Origin: Gordionus sp. m RMFG-2023
Lineage: Eukaryota; Nematomorpha; Gordioida; Chordodea; Parachordodidae
Direction: 5' to 3'
DNA length: 64,000 bases
NCBI RefSeq assembly: GCF_954871325.1
Contig: NC_088775.1
Location: forward strand, 40,091,561-40,155,560
Below the pieces are notes generated by a model that saw only the letters and a list, made by a program, of their open reading frames with translations, had not been told where the DNA came from and made no database searches. Made by a program: the position numbers and the translations under genes. Positions 12,160 through 22,850 of the stretch are shown here, in pieces (position 1 is the first letter of the stretch; each line of letters starts with the position of its first letter).

Positions 12160-12779
12160 AAAAAGAAAACTTAAACATTTTTCTTGGTGGAGTTATTTTA
12201 TTCTTATTTTCACCATCTGGCTCATTTATCAAATTATTTTATCATATACTATGAAAAATTGGAGAGGTACGGTTTCATCCGGTGGAAAATTTGAAGTGAT
12301 AGAACGGTAAATATTATTTTATTTTAATCATATTTATTTATGTACATTGTATCTCAATATTGAAAGTAATTATAACTTACACTAAAGAAATTAAGCTTAA
12401 AATCAGCCATCACCCACCTTTGAAGTAATTTAATTATACTGTAGTTCTCGGGTATAGGCTTTTTCTTTGTCCCACTCCTTTTAAATTAAAGCCTATAGAG
12501 GTTTAAGCAACATTTTTCAAAATGTTGTGCCTACAAGTACGTGCGGCTTGCCCACAAACGTGTGGAGGGCTCCTCATATTTTTACTTTTATACCCAAATT
12601 AAATTGTTCCAATTAGATGATGGAAATGAGGAAAACCTAGCGTAGCTCTGTTAAATCTTCAACGCTAGAGGGCAAAAGCGCTATATATCACGTATCATAT
12701 ACTATGATTTTTGCAGATTCTGATAGTAAATAAAAAATTATTTAAGATGTAATTGTAATATCATTTTATTTGAGGTGAT
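12160..12779. other. Spacer between hAT and piggyBac relic, nothing recognised
   Basis: The stretch 12420-12720 is less AT-rich than its surroundings and has short inverted repeats (ACATTTTTCAAAATGT near 12510). I see no coding frame, promoter boxes of an RNA gene or transposon ends. Confidence 0.35.
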
Positions 12780-13894
12780 TATGACTATGTAATTGATAAT
12801 GAAGAAGATTTTATTTATGATAGTGATCATGTTACACAATCTGAATTAGATGAAGAAGAAGATATGCTAGTTGAAACAGACAATAAACTTAAATATTATT
12901 TATGGAATTATTTATCATATCTATGTAAAATTAACTAATGTAAACAAAGAGTAAGAACACGTCAACAAAATTTAATTTTTCATATACCAGGAGTAAAAGA
13001 ATATTGGAAAGATGATACCCCAGTTAATTTGTTCATATCACCAAAAATGATTGCAGAAATTATTTATCACAAATGAAAAAATTGAAATTATAAGTAAAAA
13101 CTACACTGATAAATATGAAAGTTCTACTAAAGAGGTTGATGTAATTTCAAGGCATTATTGGAAATTATTTATTTATCTGGAATTTTCAAATCAAATCATC
13201 AAAATATGTCAGATTTATGGAAATCTGATGGGTTTGGAATATATTTAGAGCAACAATGACACTCAAAAGATTCAGATTTCTAATTCATTCAATAAGATTT
13301 GATGAAGAGAAAAATGGTAGACAAAACAAAGAAATTTTTTTCAAGAATTTGTTGATAACTGCTACAGATCTTATACAATATCAGAATATGCAACCCTAGA
13401 TGAAATGCTTCCAGCATTTCGTGGTAAATGCCCATTCAGGCAATACATGCAAAATAAACCATCAAAATATAGCATAAAACTATACTCCTTATAAAAAAAC
13501 AAAATATTTTTGTCAAATATATAAAATAAATTTATGTTTAACACATTAATATTATATGTAATAAATGTTTTGCATGTCAAATTTAGCATATTTCAATGTT
13601 CTATATTTTTTTTATATTTAAATATAATAGTGTAATTCTTTTTTATATTGAAGAATAAAGATCCATATTATGAATCATCATGATTATATGATGGATAAGT
13701 TATAAAAAATTTTGGCACAAATTATAATTATCCTCATCATCTTTAATCTAGGCTTAAGAAATAAAAATATTTAAACAATTTATCAAGCTTAAGGTTAGAT
13801 CTATCTTATATCCATATATCAAATGAAAATAATGAATATAACTGGAGATATATACATTTGAAATTGGGGTCTATTAAACCCCACCCGAGTACTA
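12780..13894 (+). pseudogene. piggyBac transposase relic with right terminal repeat
   Basis: Plus-strand pieces line up in piggyBac order. An acidic N-terminus (DNEEDFIYDSDHVTQSELDE) lies near 12800. TPVNLFI lies near 13017, KSNHQNMSDLWKSDGFGI near 13190, and YATLDEMLPAFRGKCPFRQY near 13390, followed by MQNKPSKYSIKLYS. The Asp of LDEMLPAFRG is the first catalytic Asp of the family. The second and third catalytic blocks are not found before the right end, and stops and frame changes interrupt the sequence, so the gene is dead. The right terminus ACCCCACCCGAGTA at 13881-13894, followed by CTAA, resembles the MITE termini at 10610-10807. The matching left end is not clear. Confidence 0.75.
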
Positions 13895-14613
13895 ACGTCA
13901 TTTTTTTCACCGGCGTATTCAAAGGTTAAAAATGAAATGAATATTAAAAAAAAATATGGAGAGAAATTTACTCCTCCTTTTAAATATACTTAAATTAAAC
14001 AAAATAATGAATGGAAAATTTTGTACTACAAATATGATAGCAGTTTATTTTTTAACCTATTGTTAACCCCCACCCATCATTTTAAAAAAAATTATCAAAT
14101 CAAAGCCCTTATAATAAACATTATTTGACCTGGAATACATATCCTAGAGTTGGAATCATGGATAATATTCATCAATCAAAAATATGTAAAAATCATCCAG
14201 TCCTTTTATCCAATATTAATATGCTGAATTTAATTTAAAAGATTATTTATAACCTCTTCATTTGAATTAAAAATTTTAATATATCTTGTGCAAATTTTTT
14301 AAGGATGTTTATGTCGTAATAAAGTTATCATGACACAAATCAAACAAATTATTATAAAAAGAATTGAATTATTTGATGGTATTCAGGGGAAAAAAATTAC
14401 CCTAATAAAATATTTGATAGCCTAGAATATACGATTTTGTCTATAATGAATTATTATAATCATCGTATTCCATTCTATAGCTTTCGTATCACAGAGTGTA
14501 CTTCAGTAACAGGGACTATTATCATAAACATAGTTGGTTTTCTTTAAGCTATATCCAATAATTTATAATTGTATTTACAACAAAAATTCAATGATTATAT
14601 AACATTAAATTCT
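13895..14613. other. AT-rich upstream region of the LicD-type gene
   Basis: No transposon end or coding sequence was recognised. A promoter must lie here or further upstream, but TATA-like strings are too common in this composition to single one out. Confidence 0.35.
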
Positions 14614-14635
14614 TTCTTTTTTTATATCCCTATAG
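14614..14635 (+). promoter_or_regulatory. Splice-acceptor-like site 50 bases before the start codon
   Basis: A pyrimidine-rich tract (TCTTTCTTTTTTTATATCCC) ends in TATAG, followed by GAAATC. It lies 49 bases before the ATG at 14685. This is the expected form of a 3' splice site. It could end an intron in the 5' UTR or, in species that have it, accept a trans-spliced leader. Given the base composition, chance cannot be excluded. Confidence 0.35.
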
Positions 14636-14684
14636 GAAATCTTGACGTTTATAATATATAAGAAGGGGAAAAAACAAAACAAAA

Positions 14685-17600
14685 ATGCAGGTTCTTTCCA
14701 TCATTTCCCGCCAAACTTCGCTTATTAAGACTATATTGTATATTGTAATTTATTTAGGCTTATTAACGTGCGCTATATACGTGATTGGAATAACAGTGAG
14801 TTTAGGAGACCACATGTTCTTGGGGTTCACAAATATAGAAAAATTAAATTTTTTGAGAAATTACAAAATAATTAATCTGATCTCATCACGTTCACCAAGG
14901 GACATCACCGTTTTACTGTCCCAGAGGAAAGGTATTTTAATTAATGATAAATTATTATCATACGAGAGACTTACCATGGAAATACAGCAGCTATCTTATC
15001 TCGAAATTGGTGATCCAAGACAAAAATTGATACGTAACCTGCAAAAACAATTACATTTATATAATCAGCTATCCGCAGTAACTTTCTTGGCCCTATCCTT
15101 TATCGTGGAATCTACAAACCACCATCTGCTAGAACAAAATACTGATGATAGTAATTTATTCAACGGAGAAAACAATAACTCAATGCACGGTTACTCTTCA
15201 ATGAAGTTTTTAATAGATTCCATCTCAGACATCCAAAATCACGTCCCTCAAATTATTAGACCAGATCATATATCTAATGCATTACACCGCTTAGAAATAT
15301 TGTTATATTTAACTAGAAAACAACAGAATTTTAAAGATCACATGGAATTTGAATCAAGAAATTTAAAAATAAATAGTGATAAATATGAAGCAAAAATAAC
15401 TACCAAGAAATCCTTCAAAATAAAAAATAACAAAAGTTGCCGTGAAATGTATGAAGGTTTGGGCAAAGGTTATCCATTTTTTGACAAAGGGTTTTATTTA
15501 GTTGATTGTCCACATTTACAAAATTTGGAGAAATATATAAGTATAGTTATTCTAATTCCTCATTCTAAAAAATTCACAAAGCAATCAACATTAACCAATC
15601 ATCTTTGGAAAATGGCACATTCGTTATTATTTCCAGGTACAGATTTAAGTTTTAGTAAAATTCATTCAAGGACAACGAATTTATTGAACATTAAAAAGAT
15701 AATAAATAGCCCTAAAACAGAAAATAATAATATTGCAAATTTTGAACTAGAGCACGATATATATATTATCTCAACAACGCCTCATTCACGAGATTCTAAA
15801 GGATTGATTAAATATAATAACATCAAAACTGATAACACAATGATAAATGTTAATTATAATTATAAGAATATTTCTGGCAAGAAAATAAAATTTAGCAATA
15901 ATTCAATTATAAATCATCAAGAGACAATTTCACTTTTAGAGCATCCATATAATACATCAAAAGATATATGGATACAGATCAGAGAAATCGTTAAAACCCC
16001 TTATATTTTAATAGCCAAGAACGCTATAACGCTAAGCGCTACCCCGAACATATCTCGACTATTGTTTGAAATGATTAAAACCAATTGGGACGTTTTAGGA
16101 GGAGCAGTAAAGTTAACTAATGGAAGCTGGTACATGAATTGTTACCAATCTAAATTAGCCGATTACCATTGGTCCTTGACACCTGGTTATAGGACATCGC
16201 ACGGTGAATGCCTACATTGTGACTATATGGAGGGACCTTTACTGATAAAATCGACTATCCTATCGACTCCAGCCAAACAAAGTAAGCCTCTTTAAAAAAT
16301 TATTATTTTTTTACCAGAAATTGTTGTATAGCTTTTGGACAGTATCTTCTCATCTAATTTTCAATGAATTTCACAATGACTGTTTTTTTTTAAATATTTT
16401 TTTCTTCTATTTTATTAAGACTATTAGCTTTGCTCGTTTTTATAGATCTCATTTATTTCTGGACGTAACAAATAAAAATTTTTGGGTATGTTTATCGACT
16501 TACATAATGAATTCCTATACTTTATATGATCCTGCACCTACGACGAGATAATCAAAAAAAAAATTTTTGGAATGACAAGCCAAAATTTGTGCACGTTTTG
16601 CTAGTCTAGAGGGGCCTGCACATATTTAAAGAGGGATTATATATCATACCTGATTTTAATCTAGTGTAAGGCCAGTCATATTCTAAATAATTATATTTTA
16701 GGCCTTACCAGGCTGGATGATATATAAGATTTTTCCAATCCAGCTTACCAACAAGCCTGACGAATCCCTGGCTAAAGGTTTTAATTTACGGAGTTTTAAT
16801 TAGGTTCCTATTTTTCGGACCTTAGATAAGTCGTATGAGTATGATCTTTTAGATCCCCTGCTTTTATGCAATTTTTTAAAATATTTCTAAAGGTACCTTT
16901 GTTCATCCTTTTAATAATGTATGCAGAATAATTAATAATTACTTTGGGTTACGCGTTATTATACTTTTTATGAAATAGTTATCAATTTTATTATTATTTT
17001 TCATAATAAACTATATTGAATTGAACATTAATTAAATTTATGAATTATATATAAGTATAGCATTACTAACTTATAAAGATTAGTTAACAATAACAATAAA
17101 ATTAAAATCAACTTTATAATTCGAAATTGTAAAATGGATTAGTTTTAAGCAGTTCGTTTATATTCTATTACGACATAAATACATAAGAATGCTTCGAAAT
17201 TTTTTTTAAGGAATGCATATGAAACTAATGCAATAATTTAATAAGCTAGTTATAATATAGCAAATAGCATAATATTAAATTTAAAAAATAATTATTAAGA
17301 ATCGAATTAATAACAACAAATAAATTAGAAAAATGAACAGTATAAAAACTGAAACGTTCAGTATTTACTTACTTGCTCAGAATTAAAAAATACTTAAGTC
17401 AAGAATTTATACTGAATTTCACAGATATTTTTTTTAAAATCAAAGACCATTTTGCAAAGTAAAAATTTATATTTTCTCAGATTTTATAGAATTTCTCAGA
17501 AGAGATGCGAAATCGCTCATAAATTTTTGCTAAAAGTACTTCAATTTCAAATTAAAGTTATTCAAATGAATTGTTGAATTTTATTAATCTATGCTCTTGT

Positions 17601-20600
17601 TTAGTTTTATTATCTATGCTCTCGTGTGTCATAGTGGGGGGAGGGAGGGGGGGGGTTACAATTTTTAACATAATATCTTGACATGGGCATCAAATAAAAG
17701 CTAATAAAAAAGAAAATTGATTACATTGATACTCAACAATATATGTATTAGGGTTAGGGGGTAAATCTTAACATAATATCTTGTCATTAAAAAGATTTAT
17801 TGATTACATTAATTTTCGTCTCTCCAGAGTGAGGAGGAGGGTTGATTTCTTAACACATTATATCGACATGCGTATCAAGTGGGGATGGGGGGGGGGGGGG
17901 GGGGGGTTACAAATTTCTCTAGTATAATATCTCAACATGGGCATAAATAATAGCTAATAAAAAGATCAATTGATTATAATTTAGATTGGGTATGGTAGGG
18001 TAGGGTTGGGGGTTAAAATATCTTTGTTTAATATTACGACATGAGTATCAAATCAAAGCTTATAAGGAGATCAATTGATTAATGGTCATCACTCTTTCAG
18101 TATGAGTACGGCGAGGTTAATAAGGTTATAGAATAATATTTCGAAAAGGATCAATTTATTATATTGACAGTTATAACTCAATTATTCAGAGTGGATTGTA
18201 TAAGTTGAAAAATTCGAACATAATATTTAAATATTGGTATTTTACAAAAGTTAAAAAGAGATCTACTACTAACATTGTAATTTTCATCACTATGTCTTAG
18301 GGGGCATTCTGACTTTCAAACATGGGTATTAAGTGTAAGATTCTTGAATGTTTAATTTACCTCATTTCTATCTAGCCAAAACCATACAAATCGAGTCATT
18401 TTTTAAAATGAGCCCAGTAACCAGAATTTTTATTTTGAGGAAACAGCAAGGACTACTACGACAACGGGAGGAGGATATGACGTAATATGGTCATAAATTA
18501 GAGGGTGCAGAAGTCCATGGGAACCTGAAGGGGCCAATATATATTTTTTTCAAAATTTATAATCGTATACAAATTCTTAAAGTAGTACTAAGAAAAGAAA
18601 AATTGTTTCTGATTAATTAAGTAATTAATTCTGAGCGTTTTATATATTTTTCTAATGGATTCATTTTTTAATCTGAAAGTTTCAGTTTTATGAACAATTA
18701 GTATTTTTTCTTAGCAACTGAGTATTTAGTATGAGAATTTAAGGATTTTTTTTTCCTGAGCATTTCAGTTTTAAATCTAAGCGATGAAATAGGAGTCTAT
18801 ATATCTATAATATATAAATAAAAATATGTAATACCTTATAGGTATGCGAGAGCGAATCTTACCTAATCAAATTCAATAACAATTTATTTATATATCCAAG
18901 TTCCAACATTAATAAAATTTAGATACAATTGTGACATTCTTTTTATCAAAGTAAATTCGGACATCAAATAATTTTTAAAGATGAAGTTAATCACAAAAAA
19001 AATTAAAATTCTATTGCTTTCACTTTTCCGGTTTGTTATAATATGTAATTTAGTATGGAAATATCTAACAAGAAAGGTATGATTTGAAATGAAATTTTAT
19101 ATAATAATCAGAGACCTGCAGGCCCTGTCATAAGCTTGGCCCGAGCCTTATTTTAATTTTTTTAAATATACCCGGGCCAGGCCAGGCCGGGCCTGAAAAT
19201 ATTTTTTAAAAAAATATCGGGGCTGGGCCGGGATGTATATTTTAAAACCAAATATTAAATAGCCATTCTTAGCTATAAAAATCAAAAATAAATAAAATAT
19301 ATTTTAAAAAAATCCGGGCCGCCTGCGGGCCGGACCTGAAAATATAAAACTCGGGCAGGACCGTGCTAATGGTACCTCTGCAGGTCTCGAATATAATATT
19401 AATTTCATCTATAATTTATCTTTTATAGCCAATTTTAATTGAAGAATAAACCTTATTGATTGTCGTTACATAATTACATTATATTCTATATAATCCTTAA
19501 GGAATCGTAAATAAAACATTAGGAATGATTTATATACCCTCACTAGAATGGAGAAAAATGAAGATTAAAATATTTTGAGGGATTTTTAAAAAAATATTTT
19601 GAGAGAAAAAAAATTAAGAGGAAAAATAAAATAATAGAATTACGACAATTTATTTATCTAATTTATTCAAAAATATATTACTTATTAATTAATAATATTT
19701 ATTCTACATATTGTAATCAAAGCTGCCGAGAATAATTATGATGCTGGGAATAGTTTAATTGAAGACTTATTCATGAACTTATTACTTAAAAAAACTTTTA
19801 AAACCGGAATATGTCCCGATTCCTTATTTGTAATAGAAAATCCTCCATGGCTTTCTCTATCCTCTTTACTACCATATGAAATTAACCTTTCGCGTTATTA
19901 CTGGCCAATGATGTATAAATGGAACCTGGAAAAAATATCCTTTGGTCGTTCGCTAGAGTATACCGTAAATATACCATGCAAGATTTATCCTAGTATCGGT
20001 GATTATTTACGGTCACACGAATCCTTTATCTTGCAAAAATGGAAGGGAAAATGTTTCAAAATTGATCGAGATAAACTACTTTCACCCTGCTGTAGAGCTC
20101 GATTTCTTGAAATGTTAACATTCGTCTTCGAAACATGTCGCACATACGATATAGATTGCGAATTACAAGAGGGAACTCTTTTAGGAGCTGTTAAGCTAGG
20201 CAACATCTTACCATGGGACAGAGATGGAGACATCACTTTTTTATCCTCTCATTTTGCCAAATTATCAGCACTTTACGGGGTTTTCAAAAATGCAGGCTAT
20301 GAATTGCTCGAGAGTGGGAAACCATGGTGTTGTGCTGATAAAGAGTATTTAGCAGGTGGAAAATTCCTTGTTCAAGGTCATGGAATGCATATTGAAATGT
20401 TTGGTCACCATCGTTTGAGTTATTTTAAAAATATTCCTCAATCCTATGATGATAATGATAAAATCGTAAATGAGAGATATTTTAGAAAATCTACCAAATT
20501 GAATAAAATGAAAATTACAAATTTAAATACGGAAAATATCAATTATTCTTCCACACTGGGAGAAAAGAGAAGACCTAAAGATTTATACAGCAATTATCTT

Positions 20601-21005
20601 ATAAAACCATTGCATACGATCAAAAACATATATAATGTTACCACAAGCAAACAATCATCAATCGAATCCATAAACAATCACATTAAAGATATTTCAATTC
20701 AATCAACTCGTATATTGAAATCCTTTAATAACCCGATATATTACGCAGGATATTTTAGCCTCGAAACCCAACGGTGTTATATCATGGTGGGAAATGTATG
20801 GTTGCCGGCTCCCAGCAACCCTGGGCTACATGTTCGTAATAGATACGGCAAAAGTGTATATAAGCATAGCTCTCATTGGATGAATTCCGAAATGATTAAT
20901 GGTTGGCAAAGTTATAAACACTTTAAATTTGAACGTTGTTACCCTGATCATCACTCTTGTTTGGATAAGGTTAAATCAGATGGAAGCATAGATATCCTTC
21001 TCTAA
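14685..21005 (+). CDS. LicD/fukutin-type protein with glycosyltransferase-like domain; exons 14685-16281 and 19723-21005
   Basis: Two long frames join into one 959-residue protein. Exon 1 ends in phase 1 at 16281 before GTAAGC. Exon 2 begins at 19723 after TAATCAAAG. The split codon becomes Thr533 and the summed exons are exactly 960 codons. The join runs through one domain: HCDYMEGPLLIKSTIL before it, and SLIEDLFMNLLLK with GICPDSLFV after it, so the fit is biological as well as arithmetic. Residues about 14-36 form one hydrophobic segment near the N-terminus, suggesting a type II Golgi or ER membrane protein. Residues about 283-600 look like a GT-A-fold glycosyltransferase, but where a DxD motif is expected (443-447) the sequence is IAKNA. 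Residues about 650-930 are a LicD domain, with EGTLLGAVK (682-690), LPWDRDGD (Asp698, Asp700, Asp702, likely metal ligands), GMHIEMF and RNRYG (904-908). Known relatives, fukutin and FKRP, transfer ribitol phosphate to glycans. The substrate here is unknown. Residues about 770-869 are a hydrophilic Asn/Lys/Ser-rich insert. No frame break is seen. Confidence 0.88.
16600..16800. repeat. Degraded GC-rich MITE-like remnant in the intron
   Basis: Motifs GGGGCCTGCA, GGCCTTACCAGGCTGG and CAAGCCTGAC recur in both orientations around A/T tracts, like the CAGAGACCTGC family. The ends are too eroded to place. Confidence 0.3.
17628..18340. repeat. Degenerate intronic minisatellite, unit about 110 bp
   Basis: About six diverged units follow one another. 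Each contains a G-rich stretch (for example GTGGGGGGAGGGAGG), then AACATAATATCTTGACATGG, then GCATCAAATAAAAGCTAAT, then AAAGATCAATTGATTACATT. A G homopolymer of about 20 lies near 17888-17906. The G-rich plus strand of the nascent transcript could form G-quadruplexes. Confidence 0.7.
19109..19389. mobile_element. hAT-like MITE, GC-rich 'CAGAGACCTGC' family, within the intron
   Basis: Left end CAGAGACCTGCAGG, right end the reverse complement of CGAGACCTGCAGAGG. Its right arm matches the left arm of the 8866 copy, including CTGCAGAGGTACCATT, so the two copies lie in opposite orientation. The flanks ATAATAAT and AATATAAT agree at 6 of 8 positions. Subterminal GGCCCGG blocks are present. Confidence 0.75.
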
Positions 21006-21524
21006 AATCAATATAGTGCTAAGGATTTAAGGAGATTTGCTGTAGCTACCATTTAATTAATGACCTCAATGATATTATTTATACCCTTTAAATTACCTCA
21101 TTATTCACATAGTATTTGTCAAGGAAAATGGTAGTAACCAACATTTTATATAGCTTAAATCGTTAAAAGATTTGTTACTTTTGTTACTATTGTACTATTC
21201 ATTTTTAAATTTTTTGGAAAATAATGACATTTAATTTGCCATGAATAGTAATAAATAAACTATATACTTTTGACAATTAAATCGGAGAATCATATTTACA
21301 TACCAAAACTTTATAATATTACATATTGTTAATGTTTTTATAAAATTTATTGATGAAGCGTCTATAGAAGCAAGAGAAGCATTGCCTACCTTGCAACTTT
21401 TCTTAAAAAATCTTAAAAAAATTAATATAATCTTTATGCTATGTTAAAAAAAATATTTTTACTATCAGTATAATTTTTACTACATAAAAAAATAAATGCG
21501 GGTAGTGATGCAAAATTTCTCCAT
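21006..21524 (+). other. 3' flank of the LicD-type gene with a candidate polyadenylation signal
   Basis: AATAAA occurs at 21250-21255, about 245 bases after the stop codon, within AGTAATAAATAAAC. In DNA this AT-rich the hexamer is weak evidence. Nothing else was recognised. Confidence 0.3.
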
Positions 21525-21600
21525 TTGAGCCGATTTTTAACGACTAACTCAATATTTTAGATAAAATTTACTAAATTCGCTAATCTTACGAATGTTACAC
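21525..21600. mobile_element. Half copy of the foldback MITE family (copy F)
   Basis: It contains CATTTGAGCCGATTTTTAA, then CGACTAACTCAATATTTTAG, then TAAATTCGCTAATCTTACG, which match one arm and the centre of the family. The second arm is missing. Confidence 0.55.
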
Positions 21601-21934
21601 CCAATTATAATCACTTGTCAGAGACCGTAATCAGTTTAATTCTAATTTTTTTTTTTAACTTTAAGAATGATTTTCTTTATTTTAAAATCTTTTCATTTTT
21701 ATTCATCTTTTTAAAATTCCAAAATTATAATCTCGTAAAAATTCATCAAAAAAATAAGTAATGAAAAATTATAAGTTTCTTTTTCAACAATAATCAAAAT
21801 TATTAATATTTATAGACATCGTTTTTTTTTTTAACATATTCAAATTAATTATAGTTATTTATATATATTTGAATACAACAAAATTAATAATGGCTCATAT
21901 ATATATTTGCATACAACACCTCCACCCTTTAAGA

Positions 21935-22177
21935 TTAGCTTTCCAAGGCTTCCTTCGTTAGTCCCCCACCTTCTCGCACTTCCAACTCTGAACCGTTCAT
22001 TGAGAACGCTGTTGTCGTCGGACAAAACCTTAATTTATGCATTCCTCCGCACGCCCGACATGCTAATCGATTCTTCCGAACCCAATATGGCTCCATTCGT
22101 CGTTCTGTCTTCTGGGTATTTTCTGCAGTAACTCTCCGTATCTTTGTTGCGCTTCTGCCCTTGCCACTTCGATCCAT
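21935..22177 (-). other. GC-richer open frame with a CX2CX3HX4C motif, probably a retroelement relic
   Basis: The frame encodes 80 residues from the ATG, with about 17 further open codons upstream. Its base composition is clearly less AT-rich than anything nearby. The only recognisable motif is CRACGGMHKLRFC, a CX2CX3HX4C arrangement known from zinc-binding motifs of some retroelement Gag proteins (BEL/Pao-like) rather than the usual CX2CX4HX4C. The N-terminal part is basic. It lies 0.65 kb beyond the integrase end of the Ty3/gypsy-like fossil and on the same strand. Whether it belongs to that element, to another one, or to a small host gene cannot be decided here. Confidence 0.35.
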
Positions 22178-22239
22178 CTGTTTGATTCGGCCGATTAATC
22201 TGCTTCTCTGATTTCCATCTTGATAATCTTATTTCCTAC

Positions 22240-22850
22240 TCTGACATATGATGCCATCTATAAAATTACTATAAAAATATATATATCATTCATAATCTTC
22301 TAATAAATTCACCTGATAATTTCTTCACCGTTTAAACCCTCATAATTAGGTTTATCATTAAATTTATTTCCTCGAGAATGATTATTCTCCTCATTGATCT
22401 CTTGAAATTATGATTCTCCTAATTATGTCTATCATCAATTTTCTTTCATCTAACAATATGATTCTCAAATTAGGTCTATCATTAATTTATCTTTTTTTAA
22501 TTGTATCCCCTGATAAATTATGATTCTCATCATTATGTCTATCATCAATATGATTCTCATAATTATGTCTATCCTCAATTTATCTCTTTAACAATTGATT
22601 CTCATAATTAAGTATATCATCAATATGATTCTCATAATAATGTCTATCATCAATTTATTTCTTTTAATTGTATCCCCTGATAAATTATGATTCTCATCAT
22701 TATGTCTATCATCAATATGATTCTCATAATTATGTCTATCCTCAATTTATCTCTTTCACAATTGATTCTCATAATTAAGTATATCATCAGTATGATTCTC
22801 ATAATAATGTCTATCATCAATTTATTTATTCTAATTATCTCCCATATCTT
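22240..22850 (-). repeat. Tandem repeat array next to the integrase end, higher-order unit 167 bp
   Basis: The phrase ATTGTATCCCCTGATAAATT recurs at 22500 and 22667, giving a 167-bp period, and inside each unit shorter phrases around TATGATTCTCATAATTATG repeat about every 30 bases. On the minus strand the repeats read as Asp/Asn/His-rich peptide (for example DDRHNYENHIDDRHNDENHN). This looks like a repetitive tail of the neighbouring Pol polyprotein. Confidence 0.75.

Larger units (their letters stand above)
16282..19722 (+). other. Intron of the LicD-type gene (3441 nt)
   Basis: It starts GTAAGC and ends ATTGTAATCAAAG. The large size is partly explained by transposon and satellite material: GC-rich MITE-like remnants around 16600-16800, a degenerate tandem array at 17628-18340, and a full MITE at 19109-19389. 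The short open frame at 16321-16551 is Phe/Ile/Tyr-rich and has no similarity I recognise, so I take it as noncoding. Confidence 0.82.

Noticed and set aside
16321-16551. 76-codon open frame directly after the exon 1 donor site
   Set aside because: Composition is Phe/Tyr/Ile-rich like random AT-rich frames, and exon 1 joins exon 2 in the right phase without it.
17888-17906. Poly-G run considered as a telomeric or origin-like signal
   Set aside because: It is one of several G-stretches of the intronic minisatellite, with no telomere-type hexamer periodicity.
20003-20236. Minus-strand 77-codon frame opposite exon 2
   Set aside because: It is an antisense shadow of the conserved LicD motif region. 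It has no independent support.
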